NCBI GenBank assembly: GCA_049664225.1
Contig: JBATEX010000213.1
Span: 62,001-126,000 of the forward strand
Direction: 5' to 3'
From: JAUVRX01 sp049664225
Lineage (GTDB): Bacteria > Acidobacteriota > Thermoanaerobaculia > Multivoradales > JAHEKO01
DNA: 64,000 nucleotides
Shown here piece after piece: positions 16,113-23,677 of this stretch. Each line of letters opens with the position of its first letter. Position 1 is the first letter of the stretch. The notes below the pieces were generated by a model, which was not told the origin of the DNA, searched no databases, and worked only from the letters and a program-made list of their open reading frames with translations. A program made the position numbers and the translations under genes.

Positions 16113-16296
16113 GTAGTCAGACCCAGCAGGGTGTACAGTGGGCAGCTCCCGATCAACCCAGTGGCCAAAGGTACCACACACATCCACCCCCGGGCGTCTG
16201 GGGACCGACCAAGACGAGCGAGAGCAGGTCAAGGCCAAGAGTGACTCCTAGCACGCGATCTCTGCTCCCTTCGTTGCGCGGCAGGATCTTGGTCAT
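16085..16296 (-). pseudogene. DUF2892 membrane protein broken by a -1 frameshift
   Basis: The ATG at 16294-16296, with AAGAGG upstream, opens TKILPRNEGSRDRVLGVTLG then LDLLSLVLVGPQTP, the first half of a DUF2892 protein, and stops after 47 codons in zero frame. One frame over, the DNA continues WMCVVPLATGLIGSCPLYTL then LGLTTCP, the typical second half with its CP(L/A)Y and terminal TTC. The switch falls in the C5 run at 16187-16191 (CCCGGGGG on the coding strand): one base more would give a normal 70-residue protein. Either a true mutation, an assembly error in a homopolymer or, less likely, ribosomal slippage. The restored frame ends at 16085 and overlaps the sigma factor start by 28 bases. 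Confidence 0.7.
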
Positions 16297-16430
16297 CAGC
16301 GAATCCTCTTGATCATCAAGAATCCCGTGAATTCGGGATTCAATCTGGAAGAGCCTCTCAGAGTCCGGAAAGGTTTCGCCGCGTTGCCCAGGAAACTGAA
16401 CTGGGGGCCTGCGCCATGTGGGGCTTGGAT

Positions 16431-17969
16431 TCACGAGCAGGTTCCGCGTGTCAGCGGGCTCGTGAGGTCACACCTCGCGCAGTGCAAGTCCCACAATCGA
16501 ATCAGCGACCGCTTTTGGAACTCCGCATCGGTGATGGGCTCGTAGTAGGTCAGTGGGCGGTAAAAGCAGTAGCTGCCAAAAACCGCCACTGCGCAGAGCG
16601 CCAGAGCCATCATCCGGCGGTGATCAGTCATCTTCCAGCTTCCGATCTGGCCGATCTCCGAGAAGGCCAGTCCGAACAGGATGTAGCTGAACAGAAGTGG
16701 AATAAAGTAATGATAGAGGTACATGACCCGGTCGAGTTGGCTGATGGCGGCCATGTACGCCACCCAGAGACCGAGAAACACGGTCAGCATGAATCGGTTC
16801 TTGAGCGGCAGCCGCCATCCTACGACCAACGATCCGACCACCAGCATCCCAGCCATGACAACACCCAGGAATCCGAAGAACCACCCTGCTGGGTTCGATT
16901 GAAGATAAAGGTACCGATAGGGCGCCGTGTCGCCACCCCCCGGTGTTTCCCACCGGTAATTGATCGCTCGGGCACCGATCGGCCAAAAGAACCAAGGGCT
17001 GCCATCTTCACCGCTCTTGCAGAGGTCAAGCTTGGGAACTCCGCGCTGGTAGTGCGCGACAAATGCCATTGAATCGCGCAGCATGACTGGGAAATGCACG
17101 ATCGATGCGTTCTCCCCTGCACCGAGAATGCCCTTGTACTCGTCTGAGGCTTGGTAATACCCCTCACCAGGCAGCGAGCGATTGATGTTCGAGGCGAGGG
17201 CGAAATGCGTGTGCCAAACACCGACAAACACCAGCAGGAAGCCCAGCGCGCTGAACGCGAGAGTGTCCCGGATCGTGCGGCGCGAATCGCCAACCTGGAA
17301 CAGCTTCCAGAGTAGTGGCAAGTACAGAACACCCATCACGAGCCCGTTGACCTTGGTGGTCAGAACGGCAGCAAAGCACGCCCCGAAGAGCAGGGAATAG
17401 AGCCCAACACGTCCTCGATCGGTACGCCATTTCAGCAGCAGCAAGAAGAGCAGAATCATTGCAACTGCGAAGAACTCCAGCGTCGGCTCCAGCATCGCCG
17501 ACCGGCTGTGCACGATCATCGCGTTGTCGAACAGGTAAGGGACGGTCAGGAGTGCGGCAAGGACCTGGCTCTTGGTCAGCAAGAGAAAAATCGAAAAGAG
17601 CATGGGGACGATCAGCCATGCGAAGAGTGTGGGAAAGAGCCGGTAACCGACAAACGAGAAACCGACCGGCGTCTCCGGGGCGTGGTCGGTGGCAACGAAC
17701 TGGTCCGCCGCGCCATTTGCCTCGGGAGAGACGATGAACTCTCCCAGGGCGATAAAGAGCTTCCCCAACGGTGGATGCGGTTCCATGAAGAACGTGCCGT
17801 TCAGGTACCGCTGCGCGGAAGCGATGTGATAGTTCTCGTCCCAGAAGAGATGGGGTGGATTCCAGTAGCCGTGAACGTAGCTGAAGTAAGCGAGGGTCGT
17901 TACAAGGAGGGCCAGAAGCGGGATTGGCCATCGACCCCTGCGCCCGAAGCTCTCAGTGAACCGCCGCAT
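16431..17969 (-). CDS. PMT-family protein O-mannosyltransferase
   Basis: 512 residues with about 11 membrane segments. Segment 1 is followed by LFWDENYHIASAQRYLNGTF and MEPHPPLGKLFIALGE: the DE pair and the HPPLGK motif are the hallmarks of the PMT family (PF02366), with the catalytic Asp-Glu in the first external loop. A second conserved zone reads SPWFFWPIGARAINYRWE, and near the end MYLYHYFIPLLFSYILFGL corresponds to the PMT C-terminal four-TM part. Family members transfer mannose from a polyprenyl phosphate to Ser/Thr of proteins at the outer face of the membrane. The DPM1-like gene 34 bases upstream would supply the donor; the poly-Ser lipoprotein further upstream is a possible substrate. 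Confidence 0.82.
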   Translation of the reverse strand: MRRFTESFGRRGRWPIPLLALLVTTLAYFSYVHGYWNPPHLFWDENYHIASAQRYLNGTFFMEPHPPLGKLFIALGEFIVSPEANGAADQFVATDHAPETPVGFSFVGYRLFPTLFAWLIVPMLFSIFLLLTKSQVLAALLTVPYLFDNAMIVHSRSAMLEPTLEFFAVAMILLFLLLLKWRTDRGRVGLYSLLFGACFAAVLTTKVNGLVMGVLYLPLLWKLFQVGDSRRTIRDTLAFSALGFLLVFVGVWHTHFALASNINRSLPGEGYYQASDEYKGILGAGENASIVHFPVMLRDSMAFVAHYQRGVPKLDLCKSGEDGSPWFFWPIGARAINYRWETPGGGDTAPYRYLYLQSNPAGWFFGFLGVVMAGMLVVGSLVVGWRLPLKNRFMLTVFLGLWVAYMAAISQLDRVMYLYHYFIPLLFSYILFGLAFSEIGQIGSWKMTDHRRMMALALCAVAVFGSYCFYRPLTYYEPITDAEFQKRSLIRLWDLHCARCDLTSPLTRGTCS

Positions 17970-18003
17970 ACCGAGATTGTAGCGACACCGACCCCGCCCC
18001 GGC

Positions 18004-18693
18004 CTAGAACCACAGCTTCCAGCGCAGCAGGAGCATTTCCTGGAGCGCTCTCAATATGACCCGAGGATTCGCCCCTGTCTGGACTCCGGCGGATCGCCGA
18101 TAGTGATTCACAAACACCTGGCGCCACTCGACCCCCTCCTGCTTCGTGCGAGCAAACAGCTCGAGGTTGAAGACAGCTCCACTTGTCACGCTGGGTCGGA
18201 TCCGGGACCACAGGGAGCCTCGAATTATCTTCATAGCGCAATTGATGTCGTGCACCCAAACGCCGAAGAGGATCCGATTCAGCACACCGAACGCTTTCGC
18301 ATTCAGCCGGCGCACAAGTGGATCCGCACGCCTGAATCGTCGCCCCGTTATCAACTCCGCCTCTCGCGTGTAGGGAATGAGCTTGTCGAAGTCACTCGCA
18401 CGAAACTGCCCATCGCTGTCCATGAACGCGATCCACTCCATCACTCCCGCATCCAGCCCTGAGCGGACGGCAGCGCCGTATCCGAGATTGCTCGCGTGGC
18501 TCACGAGCCTCAACCTCGGGTTCTGAGCTGCCAAGCGGGCGAGGACCTCACCGGTCCTATCGGACGACCCATCGTCGACAGCAATGATCTCCCCGTCGAT
18601 GGCTGCGGCATCGAACCACTCATCGACGTCGGCGATCGTCCTCTCGACGTTCTGTTCCTCGTTGTAACAGGGCAACGCGACGGAGAGCTGCAT
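18004..18693 (-). CDS. GT2 glycosyltransferase, polyprenyl-phosphate-mannose synthase-like
   Basis: 229 residues. QLSVALPCYNEEQNVERTI starts the GT-A fold; EIIAVDDGSSDRTGEVL and IAFMDSDGQFRASDFDKL give the nucleotide- and metal-binding Asp residues; SNLGYGAAVRSGLDAG is typical for Dpm1/DPMS-type transferases. There is no C-terminal membrane domain, so it resembles the soluble, membrane-associated DPM1 type. By family it transfers a hexose from GDP- or UDP-sugar to a polyprenyl phosphate. The PMT gene follows 34 bases later, which makes a donor-synthase plus protein-mannosyltransferase unit. I chose the ATG at 18691-18693 because the fold begins there; the frame opens 15 codons upstream. Confidence 0.82.
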   Translation of the reverse strand: MQLSVALPCYNEEQNVERTIADVDEWFDAAAIDGEIIAVDDGSSDRTGEVLARLAAQNPRLRLVSHASNLGYGAAVRSGLDAGVMEWIAFMDSDGQFRASDFDKLIPYTREAELITGRRFRRADPLVRRLNAKAFGVLNRILFGVWVHDINCAMKIIRGSLWSRIRPSVTSGAVFNLELFARTKQEGVEWRQVFVNHYRRSAGVQTGANPRVILRALQEMLLLRWKLWF

Positions 18694-18809
18694 TATCGAC
18701 AGGGCAATACAGTCACGCCCGAGGTCGCTCTTCCACACCGGGAACGAAGCGTCAGCATGGGCCTAGCCGATCGATATGCAGCAGGGACGTCCTTGTTCTG
18801 TCCCGGTAA

Positions 18810-19184
18810 TCAAGTCAGCGCGGCGATCGAGCCGTCGGCAAGAGAAGATGAACTGCTCGATGACGAACTGCTACTCGATGACGAACTGCTACTCGACGAT
18901 GAACTGCTACTCGACGATGAACTGCTACTCGACGATGAGCTGCTACTCGACGATGAGCTGCTACTCGACGATGAGCTGCTGCTGGATGACGAGCTGCTGC
19001 TCGATGACGAGCTACTGCTCGATGACGAGCTACTGCTCGACGACGAGCTTCCACCACCCCCATCCGCAGGTGGTGACGGTGCGGTTGGAGATGAACTGTC
19101 ATTGCAGCCCGGAATGAACGCCACGAGCGCCGCAGCAATCAACAGACTGGAGGCCCAGTGCAGTGCGCGTGACAGACCTAGCAC
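18810..19184 (-). CDS. Poly-serine lipoprotein
   Basis: About 124 residues. A GTG at 19182-19184 follows AAGGGAGAT at good spacing; a TTG seven codons upstream is the alternative. The N-terminus LGLSRALHWASSLLIAAALV then AFIPGC is a signal peptide ending in a lipobox-like IPGC (Pro at -2 is unusual). A short linker (NDSSSPTAPSPPADGGGG) leads into about 69 uninterrupted Ser residues, then LADGSIAALT and stop. The Ser tract is an 18-bp minisatellite. There is no folded domain, so it would be a lipid-anchored stalk. The neighbouring genes on the same strand encode a polyprenyl-phosphate glycosyltransferase and a PMT enzyme that act on Ser/Thr. The opposite strand also has an open (DDELLL)n frame, judged spurious. 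Confidence 0.6.
   Translation of the reverse strand: MLGLSRALHWASSLLIAAALVAFIPGCNDSSSPTAPSPPADGGGGSSSSSSSSSSSSSSSSSSSSSSSSSSSSSSSSSSSSSSSSSSSSSSSSSSSSSSSSSSSSSSSSSSSSSLADGSIAALT
18843..19049. repeat. 18-bp minisatellite, about 11.5 units
   Basis: Tandem repeat with unit GATGACGAACTGCTACTC and drift at third positions (GAC/GAT, GAA/GAG, CTA/CTG). Read on the minus strand each unit encodes six Ser, mixing AGC/AGT and TCG/TCA codons. The unit is preserved as 18 bp rather than as any 3-bp Ser codon run, so it grew by duplication of an 18-mer and can change length by six residues at a time. Confidence 0.9.
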
Positions 19185-19350
19185 TCGAAAATCTCCCTTG
19201 GACAAAGCATGTCCTCCCTTATCTGTTCTGCGATTAGCAGTTGACGCGATGTTTTACCACAATCGGTCAAGGCTCGCAACGAAATGAACACTCCTCGCGG
19301 TCCGCAGGGGTTAGACAACAGCCGTCGAGCCATGTCTCGTAGCGGGGCCC

Positions 19351-20529
19351 TCATGGCGTCGAGCTGCTCCAGGCGCTGGTGTCGCCTGATTCGAAGCCGT
19401 CACCGAAAAGCAAGGCGCTCGTGCGATTGATCAAAACCGAGACGTTGCTGGAATCTCGATTGGCGGATACCACGTCTCTCGCTCCATTGCCATTGAGGTC
19501 CGAGGCCCTCAACGGCCCGGGAGTTGTACCCACAGGGAGCCCTACCGGAGCTGCAAATACCGCAGCGCCCAGGTTGCGTAGCACAGAGACCTGGGCAGAG
19601 TCCTGATCAGCGGTGGCCAGGTCGGTCAACCCGTCGACATCGAAGTCGCCCGCGACGATGCCGTCAGGGTTGAGGCCGGCGACCGGGTAGCTGGATGGAG
19701 GAGCAAAGACCCCGGCTCCCGTCCTGAGAAAGACGGTCGCCCGGTTGAGGGTATCGCCGGAGCTACTGGCTGCGATGTCCATGTCACCGTCCCGGTCGAG
19801 GTCGGCCGCAACGACCCCCTCGGGCCTCAGATCGGGACCCAGCGAAAGAGCAATAGGGGCGCCAAAAGTTCCGTCGCCATCGTTGAGCAGCACACTCACC
19901 TGTCGACTGTCGTGGGCAGAGACCGCCAGATCCAGAAACGTGTCGCTATTGAAATGACCCAGCGCGAGACCTCGAGGTTCCTGCCCTGCAGCGTAGGTGA
20001 CGCCCCCAGCCAGCACCCCGGCACTGTTCAGAAGCACTGAGACATCATTCGAGTCCCGATTGGATGTCACCACATCCGGCAAGCCGTTCTGATCGAGGTC
20101 GCCAACTACCACGTCCCGCGGCAGCAGTCCATTCACCACACTGAGGGCGCCGGCGGCAAAGGAGCCAGAGGTGTTGATCAACAATTGCACCGAATCGTCG
20201 TTCTTGAGAACCACCGCCAGGTCGAGGTCCTTATCGCCGTCGAAGTCCCCGGCAGCCACGCCGTGCGGTGCCGTGCCACCGCCCAGCGCCACCGCAACCG
20301 GCGCACCGAAGCCTCCCGCGCCATTATTGGAGAGAATCGAGACTTTGTCGGGTGCATCACTGGAGACAGCCATGTCGGGTCGAAGGTCGCCATTGAAATC
20401 AGCCACGGCCACCCCGGACGGGTTCTGTCCGACCACGTAGTTCACTGCCGGATCGAAATCGATCTGGGCAAACGCCGGGTTGGTGAGTAGGACGGCACTC
20501 AGAGCTACAGCGATCAATGTGATTCTCAT
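19351..20529 (-). CDS. Secreted FG-GAP/VCBS repeat protein with DGFESGD tail
   Basis: 392 residues from the ATG at 20527-20529, which has AGGAG upstream and opens a signal peptide (RITLIAVALSAVLLTNPAFA). Seven FG-GAP/VCBS-type blades follow, each with a calcium-loop motif such as GDFNGDLRPDMAVSS, GDFDGDKDLDLAVV, GDLDQNGLPDVVTSN, ADLDRDGDMDIAASS and SDLNGNGARDVVSAN, which predicts a seven-bladed beta-propeller. The C-terminus LLFGDGFESGDTSAWSSSTP is a tail I know from many secreted acidobacterial-type proteins; its role in sorting is unproven. Function is extracellular and unknown. The upstream region is shared with the TetR gene but that one runs the other way. Confidence 0.85.
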   Translation of the reverse strand: MRITLIAVALSAVLLTNPAFAQIDFDPAVNYVVGQNPSGVAVADFNGDLRPDMAVSSDAPDKVSILSNNGAGGFGAPVAVALGGGTAPHGVAAGDFDGDKDLDLAVVLKNDDSVQLLINTSGSFAAGALSVVNGLLPRDVVVGDLDQNGLPDVVTSNRDSNDVSVLLNSAGVLAGGVTYAAGQEPRGLALGHFNSDTFLDLAVSAHDSRQVSVLLNDGDGTFGAPIALSLGPDLRPEGVVAADLDRDGDMDIAASSSGDTLNRATVFLRTGAGVFAPPSSYPVAGLNPDGIVAGDFDVDGLTDLATADQDSAQVSVLRNLGAAVFAAPVGLPVGTTPGPLRASDLNGNGARDVVSANRDSSNVSVLINRTSALLFGDGFESGDTSAWSSSTP

Positions 20530-20894
20530 CTTCAGTACTCCTGTTTCGCTACTCCGGACTTCTGGTTTCCCATGAAATGGGGCTTCAACTTGGAAGAGTC
20601 CTGCAGAGCCCAAAAGGATTCATCCGGGCGTCCGAGAAAACACCCGGTGAACTAGCGGCCGGCTCAGAATATACCGAGGCGCTCGGCCCAGCTCGAAGAT
20701 CAAGAGGCCAGAGAACATCCTCGAGCCGCTCCTCGACCTCATCCAGACCCCGGCTTAAGGCGAGGGATCCCAGGAGGACCTGGAGTCTTGCGGCTGGGGA
20801 TCGGTGTCAACTATCATCCATACCGGTTGGTTTGTTATAGAATACGCACTGACAAACGAAGGTAGCACCCCAGAGTCGACGGACCCACAAGCTC
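20530..20894. other. Divergent intergenic region between FG-GAP and tetR genes
   Basis: 365 bases without a convincing gene. The part next to 20529 carries the ribosome-binding site and presumably the promoter of the FG-GAP gene. The part next to the tetR gene holds an AT-richer stretch with an inverted repeat (20830-20857). No other structure is evident. Confidence 0.6.
20822..20857. promoter_or_regulatory. Candidate TetR operator upstream of its own gene
   Basis: ACCGGT at 20822-20827 is followed by GTTTGT (20830-20835) and its inverse ACAAAC (20852-20857) with a 16-base spacer containing TATAGAAT, the only AT-rich box here. An inverted repeat over a -10-like box just before a tetR-type gene suggests autoregulation. 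Inferred from position only. Confidence 0.35.
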
Positions 20895-21515
20895 ATGCCC
20901 GGACGAAGGGACCCAACGACAACAAAGCAGCGGCTTCTCCAGGCTGTATTCCGGGTGTCTCATCGAGAGGGATTCCGATCCGCGGACCTCAAAGCCATCC
21001 TGGCTCGGGCCGGGGTAACGAAAGGCGCCCTCTATCACCATTTCGGAGGCAAGGCCGAGCTGGGCTGCGAAATGGTCGACCAGGTTCTCCGCGACTGGAT
21101 CCTCGACCGTTGGCTGCACCCGGTCGAACAGGCTACGAACCCCATCGATGCCCTGATCGAGTTGGCGCGAAAGGCCGAGCAGGAGGTCTCTCCGGAGAGG
21201 TTGGCGCTGGGCTGTCCACTCAACAATCTGAGCCAGGAGATGTCTACGATCGACGAAGGCTTCCGCCAGAGGCTCTCTTCCATCTATCAGGAGTGGCGCG
21301 ACGGGCTGAGAGTGCTCCTGGAGAGAGGCCAGCGCAATGGGGCCGTTAGAGAGGATGTGGACGCTCTGACCTCTGCCACGTTCATCGTTGCCTCCTGGGA
21401 GGGGTCCATCGGCTTGGCGAAGTGCGAGCGCAGCAAGGACGTCCTCTCGGCTTGCCGCCTGGGCATCGAGCGCTATCTAGAGACCCTGCGCCCAACCCAC
21501 CCGACAACCAGTTGA
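20895..21515 (+). CDS. TetR/AcrR-family transcriptional regulator
   Basis: 206 residues. The N-terminal DNA-binding domain reads TTKQRLLQAVFRVSHREGF and AILARAGVTKGALYHHFGGK, the standard TetR helix-turn-helix. The ligand-binding half contains ERLALGCPLNNLSQEMS, characteristic of the AcuR-like TetR_C_13 type. ATG at 20895; the longer frame upstream in another phase is not coding. Targets are probably its own promoter (inverted repeat 20830-20857) and possibly neighbouring genes. A single gene, followed by 500 bases of non-coding DNA. Confidence 0.9.
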   Translation: MPGRRDPTTTKQRLLQAVFRVSHREGFRSADLKAILARAGVTKGALYHHFGGKAELGCEMVDQVLRDWILDRWLHPVEQATNPIDALIELARKAEQEVSPERLALGCPLNNLSQEMSTIDEGFRQRLSSIYQEWRDGLRVLLERGQRNGAVREDVDALTSATFIVASWEGSIGLAKCERSKDVLSACRLGIERYLETLRPTHPTTS

Positions 21516-22019
21516 GGCCCATCCGGGTGGCCGCAGGGGGACGGCATACCTTCGGCCGGTCTTTGGGGTCCTGAGGTCTTGGGAGACCTCGGCAGATGAC
21601 CGTGATCTTGTGAGGTCCGCCCGGGGGGTAGGATCCCAGGGGGCTATCCTCCCTGCCGCTGCAAGAACCCCCAGGGATCCTACCCCCCCGGACCGACCTT
21701 TGGGACGTACCCGGACAACTCCCTCCCTTTCGCTGCAACAAGGGCCAGTTGGTTGCTTCGCCAAATCTCCGACGCCAGTCCCGAGGTAGGGATTGGGCAG
21801 GGGGTCTCCCTGCCCGGTCTGAACCAGTAGTGAGCATGGAGCACTATCTAGATTCTCGTCAGGGATTCGCCCTCTAGCCCTAAGTCCTCCAGGCCCCCAT
21901 TGCCTCATTGCCCCAAAGATCGCTCGGCGAAGTCGCCGAGCGCCTCAACCCCCAAGCCCTCAAAGGCAGGCCGGAGGTACGACGGGCTCCTCAACCCCTT
22001 TCAGATAGAGTAGTTCTCG
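21516..22019. other. Non-coding region with a long inverted repeat
   Basis: 504 bases between tetR and the AGPS-like gene. Open frames here are short, overlapping and of low-complexity composition (Gly/Arg/Pro), so I call none. The main content is the inverted repeat at 21621-21691. A smaller palindromic piece, GCTCGGCGAAGTCGCCGAGC near 21920-21940, could also form a hairpin. Promoter signals for the downstream gene are not evident. Confidence 0.6.
21621..21691. repeat. Long inverted repeat, 23-24 bp arms
   Basis: The left arm (21621-21643) CCGGGGGGTAGGATCCCAGG plus GGG is complementary to the right arm (21668-21691) except for one extra G and one mismatched pair; the loop is 24 bases. Similarity continues outward (GGTCCG on both sides). 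It could be a strong terminator-like hairpin, a REP/MITE-like element or a protein-binding site. There is no U tract after either arm. Confidence 0.75.
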
Positions 22020-22022
22020 GTG

Positions 22023-23675
22023 ATGGCAAGCTCTGAATCGGGCACCGGCCCACCACGTCGCCGTTTGGCAGGCTGGGGATTCGAAAGCGAGTCCTTCCCT
22101 CCATCCGAGTCGCTCCTACAGTGGCTAGCGGAGAGGCTGGGGCCGACCGTTCCGTACCCACGATTCAATCCGTCGAGCTTCCAGCCTGCAGAACCTCGAG
22201 TCCTTCCCAATCTCCCTGGTCAACTCTCCCAGGAGCCGCTGGATCGGCTCGCCCATGCGCGAGGTCAGGGCTTGCCCGACCTGCTGCGCCTGCGAGCCGA
22301 TGCCGTCTCCGCCCTGCCCGACACCATTGCGCGACCCGAGTCGGCAGAAGAGATCGAGCAGGTCCTGCAGGTATGCAGCGGGTCCGAGATTCGAGTCGTG
22401 CCCTGGGGAGGCGGTACCTCGGTAACTGGAGCCGTCAACGTGCTCCCTGGCGAGAACCCGATCGTCTCTCTCGACATGGAGCGATTGGCCGGATTCGAAG
22501 GGCTCGACCTCGAGTCACACCTCGCCACTTTCGGCGCTGGAGCCCGCGGTCCTGAGCTCGAATCACAGCTGGAGCCTCACGGCCTTACGCTGGGTCACTT
22601 TCCCCAATCCTGGGAGCTCTCGACTCTCGGGGGTTGGATCGCTACCCGCGCCTCGGGTCAGGAGTCGCTCGCGTATGGCGGCATCGACCGGATGTTGGCT
22701 GGAGCCGAGGCGGTGACACCCACCGGTCGGCTGCAGCTGGCAGCCATGCCCTCGACCGCAGCGGGCCCCGATTTGAGGCAAGTCCTACTGGGCAGCGAAG
22801 GTCGCTTCGGAGTCCTGACCCAAGCCACGGTCAGGGTACGGCAGCGACCCGAGTGCACGCACGTAGAAGCCCTCCTCCTGCCCAGCTGGGAGGAAGGTCT
22901 GGAGGCGGTCAGAGAGCTGACCCAGAATCGCCTGCCACTGCTTCTCCTTCGACTCTCGGATGAGCCGGAGACCGAGGTTGCCCTTCGAGCCGGGCTGGCC
23001 GACCACGCTTTCGTCGCGCCCCTGCTTCGGGGCTGGATTCGGCTGCGAGGGATTCGTGGATCAGGATGCCTGTTGCTGTGCGGTGCTGCCGGCAGCACGG
23101 GTGAGACTGAAGCCTGCCTGGATCGGGCAGCCGCAATTCTCCGGCGCCATGGAGCCGTCGCTCTCGGGCGGAGACCGGGACGCCAGTGGCTCGAAGATCG
23201 GTTTCGCCACCCCTACCTGCGTGATTCCCTGCTCGACCAGGGCATCGCGACCGACACCCTCGAGACCGCCGCCCCCTGGTCTCACGTACCGAGCCTGGCC
23301 CAGAGAGTCCGTGAAGCCCTCGAGTCGGCTTTAGAGGACGAGCAGGAGACAACCAGCGTTCTGTGCCACCTGTCGCATCCATACCAGGACGGCGCCTCGC
23401 TCTACTTCACCTTCTTCTTCCGCTGCCCCACCGATGTCGACGAAGCTCTCAGCCGTTGGGCCCGCCTCAAGCGTCGCGCCACCGAAGCCCTACTGGAGGC
23501 CGGCGGTACTCTTACCCACCATCATGGAGTCGGCCGCTGGCATGCCCCATGGCTGGAGCAAGAGATTGGCAGCACCGGCTACAGGCTGCTCGCAGCCGCC
23601 GCGCAAGCTGTCGACCCAGAAGGCATTCTCAACCCGCAGGTGTTGCTGGATCCGGAGGATCGACTGGAGGCCTGA
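22023..23675 (+). CDS. FAD-binding oxidase, alkyl-DHAP synthase (AGPS)-like
   Basis: About 550 residues. The FAD (PCMH-type) domain has PESAEEIEQVLQVC, VVPWGGGTSVTGAVNVL and GHFPQSWELSTLGGWIATRA, and the C-terminal part ends with TLTHHHGVGRWHAPWLEQEI followed by DPEGILNPQVLL. HHHGVG is the signature His cluster of alkyldihydroxyacetonephosphate synthases, which exchange the acyl chain of acyl-DHAP for a fatty alcohol and so start ether lipids. Several bacterial members are of unproven function. The downstream GlpD would make DHAP, the precursor. ATG at 22023 chosen (GTG at 22020 is one codon before). The glpD start follows two bases after its stop. Confidence 0.75.
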   Translation: MASSESGTGPPRRRLAGWGFESESFPPSESLLQWLAERLGPTVPYPRFNPSSFQPAEPRVLPNLPGQLSQEPLDRLAHARGQGLPDLLRLRADAVSALPDTIARPESAEEIEQVLQVCSGSEIRVVPWGGGTSVTGAVNVLPGENPIVSLDMERLAGFEGLDLESHLATFGAGARGPELESQLEPHGLTLGHFPQSWELSTLGGWIATRASGQESLAYGGIDRMLAGAEAVTPTGRLQLAAMPSTAAGPDLRQVLLGSEGRFGVLTQATVRVRQRPECTHVEALLLPSWEEGLEAVRELTQNRLPLLLLRLSDEPETEVALRAGLADHAFVAPLLRGWIRLRGIRGSGCLLLCGAAGSTGETEACLDRAAAILRRHGAVALGRRPGRQWLEDRFRHPYLRDSLLDQGIATDTLETAAPWSHVPSLAQRVREALESALEDEQETTSVLCHLSHPYQDGASLYFTFFFRCPTDVDEALSRWARLKRRATEALLEAGGTLTHHHGVGRWHAPWLEQEIGSTGYRLLAAAAQAVDPEGILNPQVLLDPEDRLEA

Positions 23676-23677
23676 TC

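Noticed and set aside
18496..19287. A plus-strand open frame of 263 codons with (DDELLL)n repeats
   Set aside because: It has no good start signal and no recognisable ends, whereas the minus-strand frame has a ribosome-binding site, a signal peptide and a lipobox-like Cys. The repeat itself keeps both strands open.
21382..21908. Overlapping minus-strand frames of about 150 codons
   Set aside because: Composition is Gly/Arg/Pro/Ser-rich, they run over the inverted repeat and the end of tetR, and they have no domain features.
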